DNA of 9,482 nt from an uncultured Alphaproteobacteria bacterium (GCA_938003575.1 CALKYG010000088.1:1-9482), one strand, 5' to 3'. Shown: positions 1 through 6,364, numbered from the stretch's first letter. A program made the numbers and translations. Notes: generated from the letters alone by a model not told the origin.

Positions 1-404
1 CAGATCACCTGCTTCTTGTCGAGAATGTCGACCGCCGAGTTCGGCTCGATATCGCCGGCGGTGACCGGGCCCGGCGTCGACTTCTTCAGAACGAGACGCT
101 TTGGACCGTCCGCGTGGGTGCGCAGCGCGAGCTGCTTCACGTTGAGGACGATGTCCGTGACGTCTTCCCGGACGCCGGGGATCGACGAGAATTCGTGCAC
201 GACGCCGTCGATCTGGATCGACGTCACCGCCGTTCCTTGCAGCGACGAAAGGAGGATCCGGCGCAGCGCATTGCCGAGCGTGAGGCCGAAGCCGCGCTCA
301 AGCGGTTGCGCAACCATCGTCACGCGGCGAGCCGGGTCAACGCCGTGGCTGACTTCCAGCTTGCTCGGACGGATCAGTTCCTGCCAGTTTTTTTCAACAA
401 CCAT
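1..404 (-). CDS. rpoA: DNA-directed RNA polymerase subunit alpha (5' part, runs off the window)
   Basis: Alpha subunit of RNA polymerase, whose dimer is the scaffold on which beta and beta' assemble. The visible 134 residues are the N-terminal dimerisation domain: the start [18 protein letters not shown] is typical of alphaproteobacterial alpha, and residues 35-57 hold the hallmark helix [20 protein letters not shown]. The segment [13 protein letters not shown] follows at about residue 70. The linker and the C-terminal promoter- and activator-binding domain lie beyond base 1. The ATG at 404-402 is supported by a GGAG at 416-413, 8 bases upstream. The gene follows rpsK by 73 bp. That spacer contains a terminator-like hairpin (444-470) and a second small stem next to the ribosome binding site, so expression probably relies on read-through. 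Identity is very secure; only the C-terminus is unseen. Confidence 0.97.
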   Translation of the reverse strand, partial: MVVEKNWQELIRPSKLEVSHGVDPARRVTMVAQPLERGFGLTLGNALRRILLSSLQGTAVTSIQIDGVVHEFSSIPGVREDVTDIVLNVKQLALRTHADGPKRLVLKKSTPGPVTAGDIEPNSAVDILDKKQVI

Positions 405-418
405 TCGAATTGCTCCAG

Positions 419-431
419 CGGCGCAGCGCCG
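419..431 (-). other. Small GC stem-loop next to the rpoA ribosome binding site
   Basis: On the minus strand the sequence reads CGGCG-CTG-CGCCG, a perfect 5-bp stem with a 3-base loop. It ends two bases before the GGAG Shine-Dalgarno (416-413) of rpoA. It could affect access of ribosomes to the rpoA start. A stem this short is common by chance in GC-rich DNA, so its role is uncertain. Confidence 0.3.
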
Positions 432-443
432 TCAGTTTGAACG

Positions 444-470
444 AAAAAGCGCACGCCATCCGGCGCGCGC
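444..470 (-). terminator. Intrinsic-terminator-like hairpin between rpsK and rpoA
   Basis: On the minus strand GCGCGCGCC (470-462) pairs along its whole length with GGCGTGCGC (457-449). This gives a 9-bp stem with one G-U pair and a GGAT tetraloop (461-458), followed directly by five T (448-444). This is the standard shape of a Rho-independent terminator. It starts 7 bases after the rpsK stop codon and ends 39 bases before the rpoA ATG. No promoter-like -35/-10 pair is visible in those 39 bases. It may therefore be a leaky terminator that lowers rpoA relative to rpsM-rpsK, unless a promoter inside rpsK feeds rpoA. The structure is seen directly; its activity is inferred. Confidence 0.6.
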
Positions 471-477
471 GACAAAA

Positions 478-879
478 TCAGACCCGGCGACGCTTGCGCG
501 GGCGGCAGCCATTGTGCGGGATCGGCGTGACGTCGCGGATCATGTTCACCGTGAGGCCCACCGATTGAAGGGCGCGGAGCGCGCTTTCGCGGCCGGTGCC
601 CGGACCCATCACTTCGACGTTCACCGTCTTCAATCCATGTTCCATGGCCTTCTTGGCCGCGTCTTCGGCCGCAAGCTGCGCTGCGTAGGGCGTCGACTTG
701 CGCGATCCCTTAAAACCCATCGTTCCGGCCGACGACCAGGAAACCGTGTTCCCCTGTTCATCTGAAACGGTGACCATCGTGTTGTTGAACGAGGCGTTCA
801 CGTGCACGACGCCCGTCGTTATGTTCTTGCGTTCGCGACGACGGACGCGCGCTGCGCCTGCTGCGGGAGCTTTCGCCAT
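478..879 (-). CDS. rpsK: 30S ribosomal protein S11
   Basis: S11 sits on the platform of the 30S subunit, near the mRNA exit site and helix 45 of 16S rRNA. The 133-residue product is close to the usual 129. Hallmarks are [20 protein letters not shown] near residues 19-38, the [19 protein letters not shown] stretch, the glycine-rich [15 protein letters not shown] segment, and the basic C-terminal tail [13 protein letters not shown]. The ATG at 879-877 has GAGGA about 9 bases upstream. The gene lies 15 bp after rpsM, with which it is surely co-transcribed. Downstream comes a terminator-like hairpin and then rpoA. There is no rpsD between rpsK and rpoA, unlike E. coli and as in alphaproteobacteria. 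Confidence 0.99.
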   Translation of the reverse strand: MAKAPAAGAARVRRRERKNITTGVVHVNASFNNTMVTVSDEQGNTVSWSSAGTMGFKGSRKSTPYAAQLAAEDAAKKAMEHGLKTVNVEVMGPGTGRESALRALQSVGLTVNMIRDVTPIPHNGCRPRKRRRV

Positions 880-894
880 TGAATTCGTTCCTCG

Positions 895-1278
895 TTACTT
901 CTTGGCCGTCGCCTGCTTCTTGCCGGCGATCGGTTTGGCCGGTCCCTTGCGGGTCCGGGCGTTGGTGTGGGTGCGCTGGCCGCGGACAGGCAGGCCGCGG
1001 CGGTGGCGCAGGCCGCGATAGCAGCCCTGATCCATAAGGCGCTTGATGTTCACTGCGACTTCGCGGCGAAGATCGCCCTCGACCGTGTAATCGGAATCGA
1101 TCGCTTCGCGGATCTGCAGCACCTCCGCATCCGAAAGCTCGTTCACTCGGCGCTCCGCCGGAATGCCGACCTTTTCGCAGATTTCCTTCGCGAACGCCGG
1201 CCCAATGCCGTGAATATAGCGAAGGGCGATGACGACGCGCTTGTTCGTCGGAATGTTGACGCCTGCAATACGAGCCAC
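895..1278 (-). CDS. rpsM: 30S ribosomal protein S13
   Basis: S13 lies in the head of the 30S subunit and contacts the P-site tRNA and the large subunit (bridges B1a/B1b). The product is 127 residues (family about 120). It opens with [26 protein letters not shown], carries the helix-hairpin region around [13 protein letters not shown], and ends with the tRNA-contacting basic tail, including [20 protein letters not shown] and a Lys-rich end. The start codon is GTG (1278-1276), read as Met. An AGAGG with 7 bases of spacing supports it, and no ATG matches the family start. It is the first gene after a 197-bp spacer holding a promoter and an attenuator-like hairpin, so it probably heads a separate alpha-operon transcript as well as receiving read-through from adk. 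Confidence 0.99.
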   Translation of the reverse strand: MARIAGVNIPTNKRVVIALRYIHGIGPAFAKEICEKVGIPAERRVNELSDAEVLQIREAIDSDYTVEGDLRREVAVNIKRLMDQGCYRGLRHRRGLPVRGQRTHTNARTRKGPAKPIAGKKQATAKK

Positions 1279-1423
1279 GGCTCTACCTCTTTTCTTTCAA
1301 TCCGCCAGCCGCCCGTGAGGGCGAACCGGTATTCGCAAAACAAAACCCGACCGACCCTGCCGGAGATCCGGTAAGGTCGAGCGAGCCGAACGCCTTACAA
1401 TGTTAACGGCCATCTGGCGGAGG
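1279..1423 (-). promoter_or_regulatory. Structured 5' leader of rpsM
   Basis: If the promoter at 1430-1457 is used, about 145 bases precede the rpsM GTG. Reading downstream, the leader holds: GTAAGG (1398-1393); a strong hairpin at 1380-1351 followed by TTTTGTTTT; a 5-bp stem GCGAA/TTCGC with a 6-base loop (1336-1321); a 4-bp stem GCCC/GGGC (1322-1311); and a purine-rich stretch with the AGAGG ribosome binding site. In E. coli the alpha-operon leader binds S4, but S4 is not encoded in this cluster and I see no proof of the same fold here. A ribosomal-protein-responsive or attenuating leader is inferred from layout only. Confidence 0.45.
1337..1380 (-). terminator. Terminator/attenuator-like hairpin in the rpsM leader
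   Basis: On the minus strand the arm TCGACCTTACCGG (1380-1368) pairs with CCGGCAGGGTCGG (1363-1351) around the loop ATCT. That is a 13-position stem with one A-C mismatch and two G-U pairs. TCGGG follows, then TTTTGTTTT (1345-1337). The T tract starts 5 bases from the stem, which is less tight than a textbook terminator. The hairpin lies about 45 bases downstream of the predicted transcription start and about 60 bases before rpsM. It could end the secY-adk transcript, attenuate the rpsM transcript, or both. An upstream GTAAGG (1398-1393) can pair perfectly with CCTTAC (1376-1371) in its 5' arm, a possible antiterminator. Confidence 0.5.
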
Positions 1424-1429
1424 CGCGTA

Positions 1430-1457
1430 GATATATCCGCGCCGCCCCAGCCGTCAA
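1430..1457 (-). promoter_or_regulatory. Sigma-70-type promoter for rpsM-rpsK(-rpoA)
   Basis: On the minus strand TTGACG (1457-1452, five of six to the -35 consensus) is followed after 16 bases by TATATC (1435-1430, four of six to the -10 consensus). The predicted start is near 1423. It is placed just after the adk stop and about 150 bases before rpsM, as expected for a separate alpha-operon promoter. TTGAC-type -35 boxes are well known in alphaproteobacteria. The spacer and -10 are acceptable, not ideal. Confidence 0.55.
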
Positions 1458-1465
1458 CACCATTT

Positions 1466-1492
1466 CCGCGGACTTTCGGCCCTAGTCCGCGG
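1466..1492 (-). other. Perfect 9-bp inverted repeat over the adk stop codon
   Basis: CCGCGGACT and AGTCCGCGG form a perfect 9-bp stem around a 9-base loop. On the minus strand the first arm contains the last adk codons and the start of its TAG. No T tract follows on the minus strand (AAATGG comes next), so it is not a standard intrinsic terminator. It could protect the 3' end of the secY-adk mRNA or pause polymerase. It sits only about 8 bases upstream of the -35 box at 1452-1457. Confidence 0.45.
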
Positions 1493-2075
1493 CAAAATCG
1501 ACCAGAATCGCATCGATCGCTCCGGCGACCGTCGCAACCGGGCCCATCCCGTCGACTTTCCGCAATTTTCCCTGCTTCCGGTAATAGGGAATAAGGGGGG
1601 CGGTCTGTTCCCGATAGACCGCCTGACGCTTCCGGAAAGTCTCTTCATTGTCGTCCGAGCGGACCGGCTTTCCGGCCGCCCGCGTTTCTTCGATCCGGCG
1701 CTTCAGCCGGGCCACAAGCTCTTCCTCATCGACGACGAGTTCGATCACGACGTCGAGGGCGCGCCCTTGCCGGCCGAGGACCCTGTCGATCATTTTCGCC
1801 TGGCCGACCGTCCGGACGGCGCCGTCAAGAATGAACCCGCGCCCGCAATCGGGCGCGCTGATCCGGTCCGTTATGATTTCTTCGATGATCGCGTCCGAGA
1901 CGAGGTCGCCTCTTTCCATGATCCCCTGGACTTTTTTTCCGAGCGGCGAGCCCGACGCGATCGCCTCCCGCAGCATGTCGCCGGTCGAGAGCTGGGGGAT
2001 GCCCCATTTCTCGACGATGCGCGCCGCCTGCGTTCCCTTGCCGGCGCCCGGCGGACCCAAAAGGATGAGAATCAT
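1482..2075 (-). CDS. adk: Adenylate kinase, short form, with an altered DGFPRT motif
   Basis: Cytosolic enzyme catalysing ATP + AMP <=> 2 ADP. The 197 residues show the P-loop GPPGAGKGT at 7-15, the AMP-binding LSTGDMLR at 29-36, and the LID region with R123 and VRSDDN at 138-143. The length and the absence of the roughly 27-residue zinc-type LID insert mark the short form found in alphaproteobacteria. Oddly, the usual DGFPRT reads DGAVRT (84-89): the arginine at 88, which contacts AMP, is kept, but Phe and Pro are replaced by Ala and Val. The reading frame is intact on both sides. The ATG overlaps the secY stop as ATGA, so the two are translationally coupled. The gene ends in a stem-loop, after which a new promoter begins. 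Confidence 0.97.
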   Translation of the reverse strand: MILILLGPPGAGKGTQAARIVEKWGIPQLSTGDMLREAIASGSPLGKKVQGIMERGDLVSDAIIEEIITDRISAPDCGRGFILDGAVRTVGQAKMIDRVLGRQGRALDVVIELVVDEEELVARLKRRIEETRAAGKPVRSDDNEETFRKRQAVYREQTAPLIPYYRKQGKLRKVDGMGPVATVAGAIDAILVDFAAD

Positions 2076-3430
2076 TTCTTCCCGCCCCGGAGCTTCGATT
2101 TCTTGATGAGGCTCTCATATTGCTGCGCGAGAAGATGGCCCTGAATCTGGCCGACCGTGTCAAGCGTCACCGATACGACGATAAGCAGCGAAGTGCCGCC
2201 GAGGTAGACCGGAATCGACGGATACGCGGCGCGAAGAAGTTCGGGCATCAGGCAGACGAACGTCAGGTAAAGGCCGCCGATCAGCGTGAGGCGCGACAGG
2301 ACGTAATCAAGATATTCCGCCGTGCGCGCGCCTGGGCGGTACCCTTGAATGAATCCGCCGTATTTTTTCAGATTGTCGGCGACGTCCTGCGTGTTGAAAA
2401 CGACCGACGTGTAAACGAAGGTGAAGGCGAGAATGCCCGCGCCGTAAAGCGCGATATAGAGCGGACGGCCCGGCGCGAAAAGAATCTGCAGGTTCTGGAG
2501 CCACTCGGGCGAATCCTGGCCGATCGCGCCCGCCGCCGTTGCGGGCAGAAGCAACAGGGATGAGGCGAAAATAGGCGGGATGACGCCCGCCGTGTTGAGT
2601 TTCAGCGGCAGGTGGGACTTTTCTCCCTGCGTCATCCGCATGCCGACCTGACGTCGCGGATACTGAACGACGATGCGCCGCTGCGACCGCTCCATGAATA
2701 CGACGAAGGTGATCAGCGCAAACGACATCGCAATCACCAGAAGAACCACGCCGACGGGAAGCGACTGCGCGCCCGCGGTGCCGCGCCCGAGCGCAAGCAG
2801 GCCAACCGCCGCGCGCGGCAATTCAGCGACAATGCCGGCGAAAATAATGAGGGAGACGCCGTTGCCGATGCCGCGCGCCGTAATCTGTTCGCCGAGCCAG
2901 AGCAGGAACATGACGCCGCCGACCAGCGTCACGACCGCCGTCACCGTAAAGAACAGGCCCGGCTCCGCAACGATCGGAACGCCGCCGCCGCCGCTGTTCT
3001 GAAGGTTCACCGCGATGAAATAGCCCTGCAGCGTCGCAAGAAAGACGGTCAGGTATCGCGTATACTGATTGATCTGACGGCGCCCCTGCTCGCCTTCCTT
3101 CTTGAGTTTCTCAAGAGAAGGGAGCACGGACGTCATGAGCTGCAGAATGATCGACGCGGAGATGTAGGGCATGATGTTGAGCGCGAAGATCGCCATGCGC
3201 TCAACCGCGCCGCCCGCGAAGATATTGAGCGTTCCGAGAAGCCCTCCGGTCTGCGACTGGAACTGCTGCGAAAAAGCCTCCGGGTTGATGCCCGGAAGCG
3301 GAATATAAGTGCCGAGGCGATAGACGATCAGCGCGCCGAGCGTGAACAGGAGCCGCTTTTTCAGCTCTTCCGCCTTCGCGAAAGACGAAAAATTGATGTT
3401 CGACGCAAACTGTTCGGCTGCTGAAGTCAT
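2072..3430 (-). CDS. secY: Protein translocase subunit SecY
   Basis: SecY is the channel-forming inner-membrane protein of the SecYEG translocon. The 452-residue length fits the family and ten hydrophobic segments are visible. The first is at about 27-43 and ends in RLGTYIPLPGI; the plug/TM2 region follows at about 62-100 with NIFAGG and the MPYISASIILQL stretch. The basic cytosolic loop SQRRIVVQYPRRQVG is the ribosome- and SecA-binding loop, and the late KYGGFIQGYRPG motif is the second such loop. The C-terminus is basic (KKSKLRGGKK). The start MTSAAEQFASNINF matches alphaproteobacterial SecY, although the ribosome binding site is weak (GGCGGA about 10 bases upstream). A 154-bp spacer separates it from rplO, and it overlaps adk by 4 bases. 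Confidence 0.99.
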   Translation of the reverse strand: MTSAAEQFASNINFSSFAKAEELKKRLLFTLGALIVYRLGTYIPLPGINPEAFSQQFQSQTGGLLGTLNIFAGGAVERMAIFALNIMPYISASIILQLMTSVLPSLEKLKKEGEQGRRQINQYTRYLTVFLATLQGYFIAVNLQNSGGGGVPIVAEPGLFFTVTAVVTLVGGVMFLLWLGEQITARGIGNGVSLIIFAGIVAELPRAAVGLLALGRGTAGAQSLPVGVVLLVIAMSFALITFVVFMERSQRRIVVQYPRRQVGMRMTQGEKSHLPLKLNTAGVIPPIFASSLLLLPATAAGAIGQDSPEWLQNLQILFAPGRPLYIALYGAGILAFTFVYTSVVFNTQDVADNLKKYGGFIQGYRPGARTAEYLDYVLSRLTLIGGLYLTFVCLMPELLRAAYPSIPVYLGGTSLLIVVSVTLDTVGQIQGHLLAQQYESLIKKSKLRGGKK

Positions 3431-3453
3431 ATAGAACTGATCCGCCCGTCAAA

Positions 3454-3479
3454 GGCGCGCGGCTCCGCAGCCGAACGCC
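3454..3479 (-). other. Stem-loop in the rplO-secY spacer
   Basis: On the minus strand GGCGTTCGGCT (3479-3469) pairs with AGCCGCGCGCC (3464-3454) around the loop GCGG: 10 pairs including one G-U, with a single T-C mismatch. TTT follows (3453-3451), too short for a confident terminator. It ends 23 bases before the secY ATG, so it may reduce read-through into secY, mark a processing site, or modulate secY translation. The 154-bp spacer (3431-3584) also holds a 12-base palindrome CGCGCCGGCGCG (3494-3505) followed by TTTT. I see no gene in it. Confidence 0.4.
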
Positions 3480-3584
3480 CAGCGATCCCAAAACGCGCCG
3501 GCGCGCCGCGAACTTCGTCAACCCGCCTGCGCCGGAACCCTGGCGATATGGCGAGCGTTTCGATCATCCGCAACGCGTCCCGCG

Positions 3585-4079
3585 TTATTCTTTCTTGCCG
3601 CCTTTTTCCTCGGCGCGCGCTTCGGTCGCGGTAACGCTGCCGCCGGCCTTTTCGATCGCCTGGCGGGCGCCGGCCGTGGCGTACGCCACTTCGATGTTGA
3701 TTTTCGACTTGAGATCGCCGACGCCGAGCAGGCGCACGCCGTCCCATGCGCGACGGAGAACCCCCGCCGCAATCAGCGCCGCGGCGTCGATCGTCGATTT
3801 CGGGTCGATTTTTCCAGCGTCGATCGCCGACTGGATGCGGCCGACATTGATCTCCGCATACTTCGCGCGGTTGGGTTTGTTGAAGCCGCGTTTCGGCATC
3901 CGCATGTAAAGAGGCATCTGCCCGCCTTCGAACTGGCGGATGCCGGTGACGCCGGAGCGGGCCTTCTGGCCCTTCACGCCGCGGCCGGCCGTCTTGCCCT
4001 TCCCGGAACCGATGCCTCGTCCGACGCGCTTGAACTTGTATCGTGCGCCCTTGTTGTCGGCGATGTCATTGAGTTTCAT
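3585..4079 (-). CDS. rplO: 50S ribosomal protein L15
   Basis: L15 is a 23S rRNA-binding assembly protein of the large subunit. The 164-residue product is slightly longer than in E. coli (144). The Gly/Lys/Arg-rich extended N-terminal arm, which threads into 23S rRNA, is clear: [20 protein letters not shown] at the start, then [20 protein letters not shown], then the [20 protein letters not shown] motif. The globular C-terminal domain ends in a charged [12 protein letters not shown] tail that accounts for part of the extra length. The ATG has AAGGAG 5 bases upstream. It lies 69 bp after rpmD, in the conserved rpmD-rplO-secY order. Confidence 0.98.
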   Translation of the reverse strand: MKLNDIADNKGARYKFKRVGRGIGSGKGKTAGRGVKGQKARSGVTGIRQFEGGQMPLYMRMPKRGFNKPNRAKYAEINVGRIQSAIDAGKIDPKSTIDAAALIAAGVLRRAWDGVRLLGVGDLKSKINIEVAYATAGARQAIEKAGGSVTATEARAEEKGGKKE

Positions 4080-4106
4080 GTCTGCTCCTTCGGACTTGCG
4101 ACGACA

Positions 4107-4124
4107 GGGAGCGCTCCCGCTCCC
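4107..4124 (-). repeat. GGGAGC repeat and palindrome in the rplO leader
   Basis: On the minus strand the sequence is GGGAGC GGGAGC GCTCCC: a direct repeat followed by its complement. It can fold as a 6-bp stem with a 6-base loop, and the last two units form a perfect 12-base palindrome. It lies between the rpmD stop and the rplO Shine-Dalgarno. It may be a small regulatory hairpin, but GC-rich spacers produce such structures by chance. Confidence 0.35.
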
Positions 4125-4148
4125 GGCGCCTCGCCCACCTGATTGGGT

Positions 4149-4340
4149 CTATTCGACCACTTCGACGAGATGCGAAACCTTGGCGATCATGCCGCGAACT
4201 GCGGGCGTATCTTCAAGGACGCTCTCCCGCCCGATCTTGTTGAGCTTCAAGCCGACCAGCGTCGCACGCTGCTCTTTCGGACGGCGTTGCGGGCTCGCTT
4301 TCTGACGAACCTTGATGGTCTTTGCTGCTTTGGTAGCCAT
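4149..4340 (-). CDS. rpmD: 50S ribosomal protein L30
   Basis: Small large-subunit protein of 63 residues, matching the family (about 60). The L30 pattern is visible: an N-terminal beta strand with [10 protein letters not shown], then [29 protein letters not shown], which carries the conserved L-G-L-x(2)-I pattern, and the terminal VSHLVEVVE strand. The upstream ribosome binding site is weak (GGGAATTG), so translation is probably coupled to rpsE 35 bp upstream. Its position between rpsE and rplO is the conserved spc-operon place. Confidence 0.97.
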   Translation of the reverse strand: MATKAAKTIKVRQKASPQRRPKEQRATLVGLKLNKIGRESVLEDTPAVRGMIAKVSHLVEVVE

Positions 4341-4375
4341 GGCTCAATTCCCTTGTACGGTCGTCGGTCGCGACG

Positions 4376-4987
4376 TCACGCAGCGTCCGATTGGTCGCCG
4401 CCGGTGCGGCTTCCGAGAATTTCCGAAACTTTCTTGCCGCGCTTGGCGGCGATTGTGCGCGGGCTGGACTGGGCGCGAAGCGCGTCGATCGTCGCCCGAA
4501 CCATGTTGTAGGGGTTCGACGAACCCAGCGACTTGGCGACGACGTCCTGAACGCCAAGCGTTTCGAAGACAGCGCGCATCGGACCGCCGGCGATGATGCC
4601 GGTGCCCGGAGGCGCCGCGCGCAGAACGACCTTGCCGGCGCCCCAGCGCCCGGCGGCGTCGTGGTGCAGCGTACGGCCCTCGCGCAGAGGAATGCGGACG
4701 AGGCTGCGCTTGGCTTCCTGCGACGCCTTGCGGATCGCTTCGGGCACTTCGCGCGCCTTGCCTTTGCCGTAGCCGACCCGGCCCTTCTGGTCGCCGACGA
4801 CGACAAGAGCGGCGAATCCGAAATTCTTGCCGCCCTTCACGACCTTCGCGACGCGGTTGATGGCGACGAGCTTGTCGACGAATTCATCGCGCTCTTCGCG
4901 TTCGGCGCCGCCGCGACCGCGACCGCGACCGCCCCGATCCCGACGCTCGCCGCGCTCTCCGCGCTCTTCTCTGTCTTCACGCGCCAT
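4376..4987 (-). CDS. rpsE: 30S ribosomal protein S5
   Basis: S5 lies at the mRNA entry side of the 30S subunit and contributes to decoding fidelity and helicase activity. From this start it has 203 residues. An Arg/Glu/Gly-rich low-complexity N-terminus (about 1-35, including GRGRGRGG) precedes the double-stranded RNA-binding domain beginning [20 protein letters not shown]. The second domain carries [14 protein letters not shown], then the [19 protein letters not shown] motif and [11 protein letters not shown]. Two in-frame starts lie upstream (TTG at 5002, ATG at 4999). I chose ATG 4987-4985 because GGAG (4997-4994) sits 6 bases before it and MARE matches the family start. The gene follows rplR by 18 bases. 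Confidence 0.97.
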   Translation of the reverse strand: MAREDREERGERGERRDRGGRGRGRGGAEREERDEFVDKLVAINRVAKVVKGGKNFGFAALVVVGDQKGRVGYGKGKAREVPEAIRKASQEAKRSLVRIPLREGRTLHHDAAGRWGAGKVVLRAAPPGTGIIAGGPMRAVFETLGVQDVVAKSLGSSNPYNMVRATIDALRAQSSPRTIAAKRGKKVSEILGSRTGGDQSDAA

Positions 4988-4993
4988 TCGTTT

Positions 4994-4997
4994 CTCC
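4994..4997 (-). promoter_or_regulatory. Shine-Dalgarno that decides the rpsE start
   Basis: GGAG on the minus strand lies 6 bases before ATG 4987-4985. The alternative starts at 5002 (TTG) and 4999 (ATG) have only an AGGG at 5006-5003, directly against or 3 bases from the start, which is too close. This favours the shorter 203-residue S5. Confidence 0.7.
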
Positions 4998-5005
4998 ATC
5001 AACCC

Positions 5006-5368
5006 TTAGAAGTTCAGACCGGCTTCGCGAGCCGCATCCGCGAGCGCCTTGATGCGCCCATGATAAATGTAACCGCCGCGATCGAAGACGACGTCCTTGA
5101 CGCCGGCCTTGATTGCACGCTCGGCGAGCGCCTTGCCGACTTTCGTCGCGGCTTCCTTATCCGAACCCTTCGGAAGGTCGCCCTTCAACGCCTTGTCAAG
5201 CGAAGACGCCGAGACAATCGTCTTGCCGGAGGCATCGTCGATGATCTGCGCCGAGATGTTCTTCGCTGAACGGAACACCGAAAGGCGCGGGCGTCCGCTC
5301 GAGACCGAACGGATCTTCGACCGGTTGCGCAGCATGCGCTTGCTTTTCTGGACAGCCTTCGTAGCCAT
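5006..5368 (-). CDS. rplR: 50S ribosomal protein L18
   Basis: L18 binds 5S rRNA and, with L5, anchors it to the central protuberance of the 50S subunit. The 120 residues match the family (about 117). The basic N-terminal arm ([13 protein letters not shown]) is followed by [20 protein letters not shown], the family's first strand pair. The C-terminal part has [45 protein letters not shown], in which the [13 protein letters not shown] motif is diagnostic. The ATG has GGAAG/AGGA upstream. It sits between rplF (36 bp) and rpsE, the standard order. Confidence 0.99.
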   Translation of the reverse strand: MATKAVQKSKRMLRNRSKIRSVSSGRPRLSVFRSAKNISAQIIDDASGKTIVSASSLDKALKGDLPKGSDKEAATKVGKALAERAIKAGVKDVVFDRGGYIYHGRIKALADAAREAGLNF

Positions 5369-5404
5369 GGTCCTGCTTCCATTTCCGCCGCGTGACGCGA
5401 CGCC

Positions 5405-5941
5405 TTACTTCTTCTTGCCTTCCTTGCGGAAGATGAACTCGCCTTCGTAGCGGACGCCCTTGCCCTGATAGGGTTCCGGCGGCCGCAAGCCGCGAATCTT
5501 CGCCGCCGTCTCGCCGACGAGCTGCTTGTCGATTCCGGAAATGAAGATCTCAGTCGGCTTGGGAACTTCGAACTTGATTCCAGCCGGCGCCGGGAAATCG
5601 ATATCGTGGCTGTAGCCGAGCTGCAATGTGAGGCCGGTTCCCTTCATCGCCGCGCGGTAGCCGACGCCGACGAGTTCGAGCTTGCGGGTGTAGCCGTTGG
5701 TCACGCCAGCCATAAGGTTGGCGATCATCGTCCGGCTCATGCCCCATTGCGCGCGCGCGGCCTTCGAATCCTTGTCGATCGGCGAAACGCCGACCTTGTC
5801 GCCGTCAAGGGCGACCGAGCAAAGGTCATTGACGACGAACTTGAGTTCGCCTTTCGGGCCTTTCGCGGTCACCGTCTGGCCGTTGACGGAAACCGTCACG
5901 CCTTTCGGCACAGACACCGGCTTTTTACCAATCCGTGACAT
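5405..5941 (-). CDS. rplF: 50S ribosomal protein L6
   Basis: L6 binds 23S rRNA near the base of the L7/L12 stalk and the sarcin-ricin loop. The 178-residue length is normal (about 177). Two duplicated alpha-beta domains are visible. The first opens [21 protein letters not shown]. The second carries [18 protein letters not shown] and ends with the family signature [16 protein letters not shown], then a Lys-rich tail. The ATG has a good GAAGGAG 9 bases upstream. It follows rpsH by 24 bp. Confidence 0.99.
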   Translation of the reverse strand: MSRIGKKPVSVPKGVTVSVNGQTVTAKGPKGELKFVVNDLCSVALDGDKVGVSPIDKDSKAARAQWGMSRTMIANLMAGVTNGYTRKLELVGVGYRAAMKGTGLTLQLGYSHDIDFPAPAGIKFEVPKPTEIFISGIDKQLVGETAAKIRGLRPPEPYQGKGVRYEGEFIFRKEGKKK

Positions 5942-5965
5942 CGATCACGTCTCCTTCAACCGGCC

Positions 5966-6364
5966 TTAATAGACCTGGAACAAAACTTCGCCGCCGACAT
6001 TCGCGGCGCGGGCGGCGACGTCGGACATGACGCCCTTCGGGGTCGATACGACGGATATGCCGAGACCGTTGCGAACCGACGGCAGGTCAGACACCGACGA
6101 ATAGACGCGGCGGCCGGGTTTCGACACGCGCTTGATGTTCGTGATGACCGGAGCGCCTTCGAAATACTTCAGCTCGATTTCGAACTCCGGCTTCATGCCG
6201 TCCTTCTCGACCCGCGAATACCCGCGGATGTAGCCCTCGTCTGCGAGCACGTCGAGCACGCGGCCGCGCAGCTTCGAGGCCGGAACGGTCAGAGACGGAT
6301 GCTTGCGCATCTGGGCGTTGCGGATGCGCGTGATCAGATCGCCGATAGGATCATTGATCGCCAT
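5966..6364 (-). CDS. rpsH: 30S ribosomal protein S8
   Basis: S8 binds helix 21 of 16S rRNA early in 30S assembly and, in E. coli, represses the spc operon. From this start it has 132 residues, as expected (about 130). Landmarks are the start [22 protein letters not shown], the central [14 protein letters not shown], and the C-terminal signature [22 protein letters not shown] with the terminal GGEVLFQVY. The frame is open for 44 codons upstream, but that extension overlaps rpsN, does not look like S8, and lacks support. The ATG at 6364-6362 has AAGGAGA about 8 bases upstream, and the first A of that sequence belongs to the rpsN stop codon, a sign of coupled translation. Confidence 0.98.
   Translation of the reverse strand: MAINDPIGDLITRIRNAQMRKHPSLTVPASKLRGRVLDVLADEGYIRGYSRVEKDGMKPEFEIELKYFEGAPVITNIKRVSKPGRRVYSSVSDLPSVRNGLGISVVSTPKGVMSDVAARAANVGGEVLFQVY

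Noticed and set aside
16..765. Long plus-strand open frame (249 codons) opposite rpoA and rpsK
   Set aside because: It lies antisense to two certain genes, has no family likeness, and spans their spacer. GC-rich codon use creates such shadows.
1279..2071. Missing rpmJ after secY, and missing rpsD before rpoA, as signs of deletion
   Set aside because: Both absences, and adk in this place, are normal for alphaproteobacteria, so I do not read them as losses.
2612..3424. Plus-strand open frame (270 codons) opposite secY
   Set aside because: It is highly charged, Arg/Glu/Asp-rich sequence, as expected from reading hydrophobic SecY codons in reverse; it is not a believable protein.
3493..3521. 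TTGACG (3521-3516) as a -35 box for a secY promoter
   Set aside because: At the proper spacing the sequence is GCGCGT, nothing like a -10 box. A second TTGACG at 3452-3447 is too close to the secY ATG to serve it.
4988..5002. Upstream TTG/ATG starts for S5
   Set aside because: Their spacing to the only purine-rich stretch is too short, whereas ATG 4987 has GGAG at 6 bases.
4391..5269. Plus-strand open frame (292 codons) opposite rpsE and rplR
   Set aside because: It is antisense to two secure ribosomal-protein genes, with no recognisable domain or good start context.
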